Source: a virus. Taken from it: DNA of 21,717 bases. The translations under genes were made by a program, and so were the position numbers. The stretch is taken from IMG/VR virus record IMGVR_UViG_3300024520_000545, positions 1-21,717 of that record. One strand, written 5' to 3'. Numbering within the stretch: the first letter of the stretch is position 1; the number at the start of each line of letters is the position of its first letter. This document shows, piece by piece, positions 1 to 6,429 of this stretch. Under the pieces are notes generated by a model. It was not told the DNA's origin and searched no databases. It saw only the letters and a list, made by a program, of their open reading frames with translations.

Positions 1-224
1 TATGCGGCCATGTCTGCGTCTTTGTTTTTTTCATTACGTTTCGTTGCCCCTAAATCAATGTTGCTTCGCGAAGGAGTAGCCGACGGAGCGAACTGGATGT
101 TGCCAAAGTATTTGCGGACCACACCTTCACAACCCTCACAACTCTCATCGTGGGTTTCATCCATACCATGACGCACATCGAGAGTGAGTCCACAGTCAAG
201 GCAACGGTAAGTGTAAACAGGCAT
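1..224 (-). CDS. FmdB-type zinc-ribbon protein, 3' end beyond window
   Basis: The frame opens with ATG at 224-222 and stays open to the left edge, giving 74 residues of an incomplete gene. The N-terminus MPVYTYRCLDCG, with Cys8-x2-Cys11 and Cys29-x2-Cys32, matches the FmdB/CxxC regulatory zinc-ribbon family (PF09723), in which four cysteines bind one zinc. Beyond residue 45 the sequence becomes polar and low in complexity (PSATPSRSN and lysine/asparagine-rich), as is usual for the tail of these small proteins. The start overlaps the stop of the 287-residue gene by one base (TGATG), so it looks translationally coupled to the structural and lysis operon. Family members are called putative regulators, but their targets in phages are not established; a DNA- or protein-binding role is only inferred. 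The fold assignment is fairly sure, the function is not. Confidence 0.75.
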   Translation of the reverse strand, partial: MPVYTYRCLDCGLTLDVRHGMDETHDESCEGCEGVVRKYFGNIQFAPSATPSRSNIDLGATKRNEKNKDADMAA

Positions 225-1087
225 CAGACTCCGGCTCCGACATCAATCGAGTATCCGTCGGCAATTAGTAACGCTATTTCTGTGGACGTAAAATCCGTTG
301 GGGACGCGTGTCCCCCATATATCCATCTTGTCACAGTGCTCCAATCGGAGGGGGGGAACGTCTGAATGGAAGTGTTGTTGATAATTATCAGGTTCGTTCC
401 CTTTCTCTCCATTGCGTAATGCCGTCGCAACCCATACGCCAGACGGCTCGCTTCCTCCGGTACCCCTACTGGGGGGAGAGTCATTGTGTACGGCATTTCG
501 AGGAGGGTGTACACGGGTTCTTCACCCATTGTGGTGGTGCAAGCAATAGTGCCTGGGAGGACATGCCATTCCCGTGTCGGATCTGGGACAGCGCCGGTGC
601 CTCCAACGTGGTTGGCAATCACTGTCACTTCGCCTGTAGGCGCAGGTAACGCTGCGAGTCCAGCAATCGTGGCGGGGGTCATTAACGCCCCGGTCAGAAT
701 CGTTGGGGCAGGTACAGCACATATGGCCGCTATGCCCGCATCGACATGAACATAGTTGGCATCAATATCGACAGCAGGTACAGCCGCCAAAGCAGCAATA
801 GTTGAAACAGATACCGTGATCGGTATTCCACCCGTAGCTGTGATCGAAGTAGTGACAGCGACCGCAGCCGGGGTAGCGACAACCAGATAGGAGTTGCCTG
901 TTATGAGTCCTTGACGGTAATCGAAACTGTTTCTGTACGCTTGCCCAGACTGGCGGTACTCGAACTGGAAATCGGTGGGGATGGTTGCTGTGGCCGCAAT
1001 GGTGGCAGGGGTAATAGTTGTAGGCGTCGCATACGCCACGCCTGATGCCCTATATACAACTCCTGATTGACGATATTGCGTTGCCAC
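224..1087 (-). CDS. repeat-rich phage structural protein (fibre or appendage-like)
   Basis: 287 residues. The start is GTG at 1087, preceded by GGGAG seven bases upstream and eleven bases after the holin stop; no in-frame ATG lies nearby. The N-terminus carries tyrosine repeats of the form YRQSG (residues 5-9, 44-48, with YRAS and YRNS variants). The middle has degenerate repeats of about a dozen residues resembling PATIAxxAAxPA, at roughly 25-37, 93-105, 117-128 and 137-150. Such Thr/Ala/Val/Pro beta-prone repeats are typical of phage fibres and surface appendages. The C-terminal part (about 213-287) looks globular, with DWSTVTRWIYGGH near 248-260. There is no signal peptide or clear membrane segment. 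A virion role is inferred from composition and operon position; I cannot name a family with certainty. Confidence 0.7.
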   Translation of the reverse strand: MATQYRQSGVVYRASGVAYATPTTITPATIAATATIPTDFQFEYRQSGQAYRNSFDYRQGLITGNSYLVVATPAAVAVTTSITATGGIPITVSVSTIAALAAVPAVDIDANYVHVDAGIAAICAVPAPTILTGALMTPATIAGLAALPAPTGEVTVIANHVGGTGAVPDPTREWHVLPGTIACTTTMGEEPVYTLLEMPYTMTLPPVGVPEEASRLAYGLRRHYAMERKGTNLIIINNTSIQTFPPSDWSTVTRWIYGGHASPTDFTSTEIALLIADGYSIDVGAGV

Positions 1088-1098
1088 AACCCATCTCC

Positions 1099-1302
1099 CT
1101 AACCGCTAAGTGATGCCGATTCGGAGTCCCCTACCCGCGTAGCAGCCACAGCTTTAGCGATACTAATAAGGGCAGCAACTCCCGCAATTTTTAGGGAGTC
1201 ACCCCAGTCAGGGCCGGGGATTGCCATAGCGGCAGCCCAGGCTTGAGCGAACGTGGATATTCCACGCTCTAAAGAGTCTTTAATAAAACGCTGGTTGAAC
1301 AA
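1099..1302 (-). CDS. holin, small two-helix membrane protein
   Basis: 67 residues if translation starts at TTG 1302-1300. Helix 1 spans about residues 15-29 and helix 2 about 37-54, separated by a short GPDWGD turn. The ends are polar, with a charged N-terminus (MFNQRFIKDSLERG) and a hydrophilic tail (VGDSESASL). This pattern fits the r1t-type/actinophage holin family, in which the protein opens the inner membrane so that the endolysin can reach the wall. A longer frame opens with GTG at 1344, but the TTG has AAGGA six bases upstream, and starting there gives the usual family N-terminus. With this start the gene overlaps the endolysin end by 23 bases, a normal lysis-cassette arrangement. Family assignment is by recognition, not by search. 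Confidence 0.8.
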   Translation of the reverse strand: MFNQRFIKDSLERGISTFAQAWAAAMAIPGPDWGDSLKIAGVAALISIAKAVAATRVGDSESASLSG

Positions 1303-2092
1303 TGTCGTTCCTTTTAAGTTGAAGGCGACCCCATGTGGAGACACCGCATACTCCGTCTGGAGTAAGTCCTCTGGCTCGCTGCCAGCGGACTAGTCGAGCT
1401 TTCGTGTTACGTCCAAAAATACCATCTGGGAACGCACCAATGCGTTCCTGCATAAACTTTACAGCAACCGAACGTGACCCCTTCCGAAGTGTCCCAGGGA
1501 ACGGCACCAAACCGTCGTCAGGTTCTTTCGGTAAAACCATTGTGGGAATATCTGTGACCATGCGCCGATGAATCATCCCCCTCAGCTCAGGCATAGAGAA
1601 CGAGGGATCAACTTTCCTAGAGGTCCATTCTTTGTGACCCAGCACTGTGGCGTCGGGGTTCCATTGGTGTCCGTCGCACAGAAAAGCGCACAGATCAATC
1701 AATGCGTCCATCTGAGCCTCGGGCACATCTTCACCCAACCCGTCGTTAATAAGAGATACTCCTACAAAACGGGCGTTAGCTGTAATCTTTCCTGCGCTCT
1801 TAGCGTTTCCCAAAACAGGAAGGTTTTTTTGGGTGCGAGTCAACACCGACTGGAGCCCTCGACCAGCGTGGTTAGCTTTCACGTTCTCAGCAGTCAACTT
1901 GACAATGGTACCATCACGTTTAATGAGGTAGTTGTATAAAGGTCCGGGTACTTTGTTGACACCACGCACACACATTGCGACCACATTGTCGGGGTCGGCG
2001 TTGCGGTTGGAGGCGGTGTGGTGTACGACTATGCCGAATGGTTTGAGTGGCCGTCCGGTGTTGATTTTGCCGGGGGCATCAACGATGTCCAT
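1280..2092 (-). CDS. endolysin: N-acetylmuramoyl-L-alanine amidase with peptidoglycan-binding domain
   Basis: 270 residues from ATG 2092, which has GGAG five bases upstream. An earlier in-frame ATG at 2119 lacks such a site and lies deeper in the upstream gene. The N-terminal domain (about residues 10-175) is Amidase_2/PGRP-like (PF01510), which cleaves the bond between N-acetylmuramic acid and L-alanine in the wall. Visible elements are VVHHTAS (His24, His25), NHAGRG, and GHKEW followed by RKVDP (His153, Lys160, Asp162). His24, His153 and Asp162 are the expected zinc ligands by analogy with T7 lysozyme. The C-terminal part (about 202-257) is a PG_binding_1 repeat with PDGIFGRNT and TPDGVCGVSTW. 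There is no signal peptide, so export depends on the holin encoded next. The start overlaps the oxygenase stop by 14 bases. Confidence 0.93.
   Translation of the reverse strand: MDIVDAPGKINTGRPLKPFGIVVHHTASNRNADPDNVVAMCVRGVNKVPGPLYNYLIKRDGTIVKLTAENVKANHAGRGLQSVLTRTQKNLPVLGNAKSAGKITANARFVGVSLINDGLGEDVPEAQMDALIDLCAFLCDGHQWNPDATVLGHKEWTSRKVDPSFSMPELRGMIHRRMVTDIPTMVLPKEPDDGLVPFPGTLRKGSRSVAVKFMQERIGAFPDGIFGRNTKARLVRWQRARGLTPDGVCGVSTWGRLQLKRNDIVQPAFY
1309..1313 (-). promoter_or_regulatory. ribosome binding site deciding the holin TTG start
   Basis: AAGGA on the minus strand, six bases before TTG 1302-1300 and lying inside the end of the endolysin gene. It supports the 67-residue form of the holin over the longer GTG form at 1344. 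Confidence 0.6.
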
Positions 2093-2681
2093 CGAAACTC
2101 CACCAAAGCTGGAACACATAGCGAGGACTGTCGGTTGGTTTCGTGTAGTGGGCGTGAGTCCAGCCCGCTGGAAAGATCACGGCCCGACCCGCAGTCGGTG
2201 TGACCTGCACGCCCTGACGGACGAAGCAAAGCTCGCCGCCGCTCTCAGGTGTGTTGAGGTACATGCAGAACGTCAGGTGCCGATTCGGAAAAATATGAGG
2301 ATGGATGTCGGCGTGGACCTGGTGATAGGCGTCGCCCTTTTGGTACTTGATTATCTGAGGAGGTTCCCGAACCTCGAAGCCAGGGAACCCCATGCTCGCT
2401 TCTGGATAGCTCAACAGGTAATCGAACAGGCACGACCCTGCGAAGTTGAGCGCCGCCAAGTCGTCGATCTGTTGCTGGTTGAGTCCGAGTTGAGGAAGGT
2501 TGATTTGGGTTGACCTCCGCACCTCTGGTTTGACCTCTTGTTTGCCGACTGTTGAGTCTCCCCAGGCGTTGATCGTTTCGCTGTGTTGGATGAGGTCTTG
2601 CAGTGGACTGGTGTCCGGCATTTTGTAGCTGACCACGAACGGAGCTATCTCGACTCCTGTGACCGGGATGGTTTGGATCAC
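2079..2681 (-). CDS. 2-oxoglutarate/Fe(II)-dependent oxygenase, prolyl-4-hydroxylase-like
   Basis: 200 residues. It starts at GTG 2681, overlapping the upstream stop by four bases (GTGA); no strong ribosome site is visible, and the next in-frame ATG would remove 20 residues. The core has the family order of metal and cosubstrate residues: HAD (His123, Asp125), a distal histidine in FPAGWTHAHY (His176 or His178), and Arg187 in SPRYVFQLWW, which should bind 2-oxoglutarate. TFCMYLNTPESGGEL is the typical double-stranded beta-helix strand pattern. The family uses O2 and 2-oxoglutarate to hydroxylate proteins, nucleobases or small molecules; the substrate cannot be read here. Such genes are frequent in aquatic phages. 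Its place directly behind the fibre genes allows, but does not prove, a role in modifying a virion protein. Confidence 0.85.
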   Translation of the reverse strand: MIQTIPVTGVEIAPFVVSYKMPDTSPLQDLIQHSETINAWGDSTVGKQEVKPEVRRSTQINLPQLGLNQQQIDDLAALNFAGSCLFDYLLSYPEASMGFPGFEVREPPQIIKYQKGDAYHQVHADIHPHIFPNRHLTFCMYLNTPESGGELCFVRQGVQVTPTAGRAVIFPAGWTHAHYTKPTDSPRYVFQLWWSFDGHR

Positions 2682-3064
2682 GTTAGGAGTCCGGCGTCAA
2701 CAAGTCCTTCTCGTGCATCGTCGGGCACACGCTCGTAGATCCAACTCGTAGTTGCCTCATCCCAATGGTATTCTAAAGCGTTTTCTGTTGGCCGAGGCGT
2801 TGGTGGCTTCCAGTCGTGATTCTCGTCTAGTACCCATGATGGAAATGGCTGCGGGTCAAGAAATTCGTCGAAGTCTGGATCGTAGACAGACCCAATCCCT
2901 GCAAACTGTTTCCTGACGTTGTTGTTGTACGACGTCTGAATCCACGTGCCGCCGAGGCCGAGATCGTCAGCGCAAAACTCTGCGCCTCTGTGCTCTTGTT
3001 CGTCGGGCACGACGATGACGTTCGTCACGTTGTTGTTGTCGTCTATGTGTGCAAAGTGAGCCAT
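2678..3064 (-). CDS. fibre-associated protein of a family common in aquatic phages
   Basis: 128 residues, ATG at 3064, one base after the TGA of the glycine-rich fibre gene. The opening MAHFAHIDDNNNVTNVIVV, then DLGLGGTWIQTSYN (about 34-47) and the FPSWVLDE segment, match a protein I recognise from many marine and freshwater phage genomes, usually beside tail-fibre genes and annotated only as hypothetical. It is acidic, rich in Trp, Pro and Asn, and has no membrane segment or signal peptide. The C-terminal part (WDEATTSWIYERVPDD) resembles short beta-hairpin tips. A structural or receptor-facing role is inferred from neighbours. The gene call is sure, the function open. Confidence 0.8.
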   Translation of the reverse strand: MAHFAHIDDNNNVTNVIVVPDEQEHRGAEFCADDLGLGGTWIQTSYNNNVRKQFAGIGSVYDPDFDEFLDPQPFPSWVLDENHDWKPPTPRPTENALEYHWDEATTSWIYERVPDDAREGLVDAGLLT

Positions 3065-3065
3065 A

Positions 3066-3968
3066 TCATCCGTCCGTTAAGTAGCGCAGGATCACGATGC
3101 CTGAGCCGCCCGAGCCGCCAGACGAAGCGGCATTGCCCATGCCGCCGCCGCCGCCTCCGAGGTTCGTTGTGCCTGGTTGAGCGGAGAATGATGGTGGGTT
3201 TGCTCCGCCGTATCCGCCACCACCGGTTCCGCCTGGTGTGCCTTGTGGGCCTGAGCCACCGTCAGCGCCACCGCCGCCGCCACCTGCGTAGGTAACCGAC
3301 GCTCCACTGATCGAGGATGCTGTGCCGTTGCCGCCGAGTCCGCCGCCGTAGTTAGAAGGAACTGCGGTCGGGGTTTGGCCGCTAGCTCCGCCACCGCCAC
3401 CGCCACCGCCACCGTAGGCGTTTAATCCTGGGTTGATGTTTAAGCCACCGGTAGCGCCTTCAGAAGGTGAGTAGCCACCTTCGTTGCCGGTGCCTGCTGG
3501 GCCAGTACTAGATGGGTACCAGTTATAAGCACCGCCAGCGCCAGCACCGCCAGGACCGCCCGCTGTAACAGTCTTTTTCGCTCCATAGCCGCCGCCTGTT
3601 GATGATTCGCCGAAGCCGTTGGAACTTGTGCCACCTTTGCCAGGTGTCGCGCCGCTGTCACCAGTTCGTCCTGCGCCGCCTGCGCCGACGACCACCGAAT
3701 AGCTGCCGGTCCCGGCTCCGCTCTCAGTGCCAGTTCGCATTCCGCCACCGCCTGCACCTGAGCCGATGTAGCTACGGGCACCGCCGCCACCTGCGACGAT
3801 GAGCCACTCGACATCTCCCGAACCGCCAGTGATCTCGAACGTGCCGCTGCTGTTGAAGGTGTGGATCGTGTAGTCGCCTGAAGTTGTTATGGTGCCACCA
3901 GTAGCTTCAATCGCACCGCCAGCACCAGCAGCACCCAACAACGCAGCTTTTTCAACCCCGAAAGGCAT
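3066..3968 (-). CDS. glycine-rich tail-fibre or tip protein
   Basis: 300 residues. I place the start at ATG 3968, which overlaps the TAA of the previous gene by one base (TAATG); an upstream extension to 4004 would lie inside that gene. After a short hydrophobic N-terminus (residues 1-20), a beta-rich stretch ends in GDVEWLIVAGGGG (51-63). About 220 residues dominated by glycine with Ala, Ser, Thr and Pro follow, closing with GSGIVILRYLTDG. This start/end pair (LIVAGGGG ... GGSGIVILRY) is the signature of a glycine-rich domain seen in phage fibres and adhesins, where Gly-rich segments may pack as polyglycine-II sheets at a receptor-binding tip. It follows the fibre gene and precedes the 128-residue protein. 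The repeats make high-frequency recombination plausible. Confidence 0.82.
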   Translation of the reverse strand: MPFGVEKAALLGAAGAGGAIEATGGTITTSGDYTIHTFNSSGTFEITGGSGDVEWLIVAGGGGARSYIGSGAGGGGMRTGTESGAGTGSYSVVVGAGGAGRTGDSGATPGKGGTSSNGFGESSTGGGYGAKKTVTAGGPGGAGAGGAYNWYPSSTGPAGTGNEGGYSPSEGATGGLNINPGLNAYGGGGGGGGGASGQTPTAVPSNYGGGLGGNGTASSISGASVTYAGGGGGGADGGSGPQGTPGGTGGGGYGGANPPSFSAQPGTTNLGGGGGGMGNAASSGGSGGSGIVILRYLTDG

Positions 3969-4681
3969 TAGCTCATATCCTGCCCAGCGACAAACCCATA
4001 CCAAGTAGGTGTAGCGCCGCCATCAATGGTCATAAACGTAATAATATCTATGTCGGTAGCACCCGTACTTAATGTCGGTGCAGTACCACCAGCCCATTTC
4101 ACGAGAGTAGTAGCACCACTCACCTGAAACACTCCAGCACGAGAACCTGAAGCGTCCTGAGTTAAAATCAGGGTAAGGCTCGTACCGGCTTGAAGACCCG
4201 CAGCGGCAGGTAACGCAAAGGTCACCGTCGCAGTATCCAACGTATGTGTTTGGACGTTGCCGTTAGTTTCAGCAATCGCCGGTGCAGCACCAGTGTTCCC
4301 ACCGGCGTACACGGTTTCGGAATAATCCTTGTGAGTAACAGCCGATGCTATTTGATCGGCACCGGTAATAGCACCCGACAAAGTGACACCGTTAAGAGTC
4401 CCAGTGGTAAGAGTTATTGACGTAAGCGTCGAACCCCACGCAGTAGTCGAAGCACCAGTCCCTACAAGAACCTGATTCGTCGCAGCATTAGAGTCAGTAA
4501 TACCCAACTTCGTTTGCAACGCCACAATCGCCAACGAACCGTTGCTGTGCAATATATCGTGTTCAATATTTGTTGCATCTAAATCACTTGAAGAAGCCGG
4601 TTGAGGAAACTCAATCGTTAAGCCGGGTGACGCACTCGTGTCGTCAAGGGTGGTGGGATAACCTGAGGGGGGGATCGCCAT
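3968..4681 (-). CDS. tail-fibre-like virion protein
   Basis: 237 residues, ATG at 4681 with AGGA eight bases upstream. The N-terminal part (MAIPPSGYPTTLDDT, then about 38-62 IEHDILHSNGSLAIVALQTK followed by LGI) is a segment I recognise from many phage fibre proteins, probably the virion-attachment and coiled part. Next come short repeats (VLVGTGASTTAWGSTLTSI, LTTGTLNGVTLSGAITGA) typical of beta-helical shafts. The C-terminal domain (about 150-237) is beta-rich and ends TPTWYGFVAGQDMS, as in other aquatic phage fibres. There is no cysteine and no membrane segment. Its position after the capsid block and before the glycine-rich tip protein supports assembly of a host-recognition fibre from these neighbouring products. 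Family naming is from memory of similar proteins. Confidence 0.8.
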   Translation of the reverse strand: MAIPPSGYPTTLDDTSASPGLTIEFPQPASSSDLDATNIEHDILHSNGSLAIVALQTKLGITDSNAATNQVLVGTGASTTAWGSTLTSITLTTGTLNGVTLSGAITGADQIASAVTHKDYSETVYAGGNTGAAPAIAETNGNVQTHTLDTATVTFALPAAAGLQAGTSLTLILTQDASGSRAGVFQVSGATTLVKWAGGTAPTLSTGATDIDIITFMTIDGGATPTWYGFVAGQDMS

Positions 4682-4690
4682 TATTTATTC

Positions 4691-5134
4691 CTATGGGGTG
4701 AGGTCAAGCGTAAAGATTCCGCTTGCGTTCCAAGTAATTTTGAATGTGCCTGAAGTGGTAGAGAAATCTCCACCGAAGTCGATAGCACAAATGAGGGGAT
4801 CATTAGTGAGCGTGTCATCATAAATAGCGGCATAACGGGCACTCGTAATCGTGCTCGAAGTCCACTCGACATCACCAGCGTCCCAAGTAATCGTTCCCCC
4901 ACTCGTAGCGAACGTGATAGAAGTCAACGACTCCCCACCAGCGGTATACCCAGCTCCAGACACCTCGTTAGTGACCTCAGACTTGACAGACATAGTGCTG
5001 TAGTTCGGTGTCCACGAGCTGGTCGTCAACATACATTTGAAACGATCAGCAGTCGTATCATTAAAATCAATATTAAAGTTAGCTGTCTGCTCCAAGTTGT
5101 ATTCCATTGGCAGACAAAAAAGGCCACTAGCCAC
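4691..5134 (-). CDS. phage virion structural protein (small beta-rich family)
   Basis: 147 residues. The start is GTG 5134 because a strong GGAGG sits eight bases upstream and the next ATG (codon 10) has none. The pattern DRFKCMLTTSSWTPNYST, VTNEVSGAGYTAGGESL, DVEWTSSTITSARYAAIYDD and SGTFKITWNASGIFTL matches a widely distributed phage structural protein of about 130-150 residues that usually lies near capsid and fibre genes. It is predicted to be nearly all beta strand. Its exact place in the virion (head fibre, decoration or tail appendage) is not known to me. The stop (4691) lies ten bases before the fibre start. The gene is certain, its placement in the virion inferred. Confidence 0.8.
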   Translation of the reverse strand: MASGLFCLPMEYNLEQTANFNIDFNDTTADRFKCMLTTSSWTPNYSTMSVKSEVTNEVSGAGYTAGGESLTSITFATSGGTITWDAGDVEWTSSTITSARYAAIYDDTLTNDPLICAIDFGGDFSTTSGTFKITWNASGIFTLDLTP

Positions 5135-5210
5135 GGTTAGATCCTCCGGTCCCAGTTATGGGTTTGGGCCGAATTGTCACATTACCGTCGGTTTGACTGT
5201 TACCGGCCAT
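5127..5210 (-). CDS. possible 27-residue peptide gene
   Basis: ATG at 5210 overlaps the TGA of the 41-residue gene by four bases (ATGA), and the frame ends in TAG at 5127-5129, eight bases inside the following gene. The product MAGNSQTDGNVTIRPKPITG... is short, hydrophilic and rich in Gly, Asn and Thr, with no domain I recognise. A GGAG lies about nine to ten bases upstream. The coupled start and stop argue for translation, but a frame of this length can occur by chance, and it may just be leader sequence for the 147-residue gene, whose ribosome site lies within it. Confidence 0.4.
   Translation of the reverse strand: MAGNSQTDGNVTIRPKPITGTGGSNRG
5143..5147 (-). promoter_or_regulatory. strong ribosome binding site for the 147-residue gene
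   Basis: GGAGG on the minus strand, eight bases before GTG 5134-5132. It is the best Shine-Dalgarno match I saw in the window and fixes the non-ATG start. Confidence 0.75.
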
Positions 5211-5335
5211 CACTTCGTACTCCGCTTTTTCTTTTTAGTGTTCGTAACCCTTTTACCAGTCTTCGACGCATACGCACGAGCGGCCTTGCGGCCAGCCGTG
5301 GAGTAACTGAAATGTCTTGAACCGACTTTAGGCAT
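5210..5335 (-). CDS. 41-residue strongly basic phage protein
   Basis: ATG at 5335, TGA at 5210-5212. The product begins MPKVGSRHFSYSTAGRKAA and ends in a lysine run (residues 34-37) plus Arg38 and Lys41. It has nine lysines, five arginines and no acidic residue. Small proteins beginning MPKVGxxxF with alternating Lys/Ala/Gly occur near capsid genes in many aquatic phages, which is why I trust this short frame. GAGGA lies three bases before the ATG, a tight but usable spacing; an in-frame GTG five codons upstream has no visible site. The charge suggests binding to packaged DNA or to an acidic virion surface (inference). It follows the capsid gene after a hairpin-bearing gap. Confidence 0.72.
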   Translation of the reverse strand: MPKVGSRHFSYSTAGRKAARAYASKTGKRVTNTKKKKRSTK

Positions 5336-5362
5336 AAATCCTCGCTTCACAGCAAGAGTAGC

Positions 5363-5412
5363 AGGCTTGAATGGGGGAGCCGGGGAAAGGGGAACCCGAC
5401 CCCCCCAAGCCT
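5363..5412 (-). terminator. strong RNA hairpin behind the major capsid gene (no U-tract)
   Basis: In minus-strand RNA, 5412-5407 (AGGCUU) pairs with 5368-5363 (AAGCCU), and 5406-5395 pairs with 5384-5373. That gives six plus twelve base pairs, including two G-U wobbles, a four-base bulge (5372-5369) and a ten-base loop (5394-5385). It begins twelve bases after the capsid stop. No run of U follows, so it is not a classical intrinsic terminator. It could be a partial terminator, a processing site or a 3'-end stabiliser for the capsid message. Confidence 0.5.
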
Positions 5413-5424
5413 ACGCAACAACTA

Positions 5425-6384
5425 TCAGGTGTTGTCGCCTATGGATGAGGATGACTCAATCCGCTGCAATGCTGCTTGACGGAAGATGGCATGACCCACC
5501 AGGTGGTACCAGCCCACAGGGTGGAACCGGCGCAAAGTATCGGTCACAGGACCGAACACTACGCTTGGGTCTTCCCCGAAGCCAGGAGCACGACTGAACG
5601 CTTTAGCTAGCGCCTGCCTACCAGCAACAAGAGTCTGGTAAACGTTAGTGGTGCCAGTAGCGCCAGCGTCATCCAATATGGGGGCACGAGGGTTTTCAAT
5701 CCACTCGATACCACCAAACACGCCAATGGAGCCGTTGCGAACAGCGGCACCTTCTTGACGGATTTGGTATTGAATAACGTCAGTTACTGCGGTCTGCTCG
5801 CGCAGATCGTAGGAAACGTCCGGGTGGACGAGGCCAATGTAGTTGCCGTTTTCAAACCCTGGAGCTGAAGCTGTACGCAACTCCGCTACCGCTTGACGCC
5901 CTTCCTGAGCACCAAATGTGTTGGCGTCAGAAACAGTGACACGGGACGTTGGGCGTGAGCCCGCTGATCCCTGAGCGTAAATGACGTTAGTGCCAGCGTT
6001 AGCGACATTGGAAACAAGTTTGTCAACAGAGTCAACCATGTTGTAACCAATAATGTTCGCAGCGTCAGCATCAACATTCAAGAATGATGTGCCACGCAGC
6101 TTCGCTGTAGTAATAACCGCATTACCGTATTCGGCAAGTGTCACGACCACAGTCGAGTCGCCCAAGGCGACGGCTGTAACGTCAGACGTTTCAGTCAAAG
6201 CTGAAGTGGCCTGAGCCATATTGTCATAGATGTTGAACTGGACTGATGCCCCGTTATGGGTTTGCGCCGTTGAGCGCACATCAGCGATCATTTCATACAT
6301 CGGTTGGGAACGGAAAGCGAAATAAGCAAGTTGCTGAAACGCCGCCGTATCAGAGGAAACGTCCCCTGTGCCTGTATAGGCCAT
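5425..6384 (-). CDS. major capsid protein, N4-gp56 family, HK97 fold
   Basis: 319 residues, ATG at 6384 with AAGGA seven bases upstream, one of the better ribosome sites here, fitting a highly expressed protein. The layout matches the N4-gp56 major capsid family: a short N-arm, a beta-rich segment (VQFNIYDNMAQATSALTE, about 48-66; TVVVTLAEYGNAV, 78-90), and a helix with NMVDSVDKLVSNVANAGTN (115-133). The peptidase-free P-domain region NGNYIGLVHPDVSYDLRE (179-196) and IGVFGGIEWIENPRAP (220-235) are very characteristic. There is no fused protease or delta domain and no cysteine. It forms the icosahedral shell, guided by the scaffold encoded just upstream. Family members occur in podoviruses and in other tailed phages, so the family alone does not fix the morphotype. 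Confidence 0.92.
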   Translation of the reverse strand: MAYTGTGDVSSDTAAFQQLAYFAFRSQPMYEMIADVRSTAQTHNGASVQFNIYDNMAQATSALTETSDVTAVALGDSTVVVTLAEYGNAVITTAKLRGTSFLNVDADAANIIGYNMVDSVDKLVSNVANAGTNVIYAQGSAGSRPTSRVTVSDANTFGAQEGRQAVAELRTASAPGFENGNYIGLVHPDVSYDLREQTAVTDVIQYQIRQEGAAVRNGSIGVFGGIEWIENPRAPILDDAGATGTTNVYQTLVAGRQALAKAFSRAPGFGEDPSVVFGPVTDTLRRFHPVGWYHLVGHAIFRQAALQRIESSSSIGDNT

Positions 6385-6429
6385 TGTGAAGTCCTTAAAG
6401 GGTGAGGGACTCCACTGTTAGCTAGCCGG

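Noticed and set aside
2093-2119. Upstream start (MCSSFGGVS) for the endolysin
   Set aside because: It has no ribosome site and a longer overlap with the oxygenase gene; ATG 2092 has GGAG at good spacing.
1932-2513. Plus-strand open frame of 193 codons opposite the oxygenase and endolysin
   Set aside because: Both minus-strand genes have visible catalytic residues; the antisense product looks random.
3092-3814. Alanine/glutamine-rich alternative frames over the glycine-rich gene
   Set aside because: GC-rich glycine codons leave other frames open; only the 300-residue frame has the VAGGGG start and IVILRY end and correct coupling.
3969-4004. Upstream start (MVWVCRWAGYEL) for the glycine-rich fibre
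   Set aside because: It would overlap the fibre gene by 37 bases; the TAATG coupling at 3968 matches the style of the other junctions.
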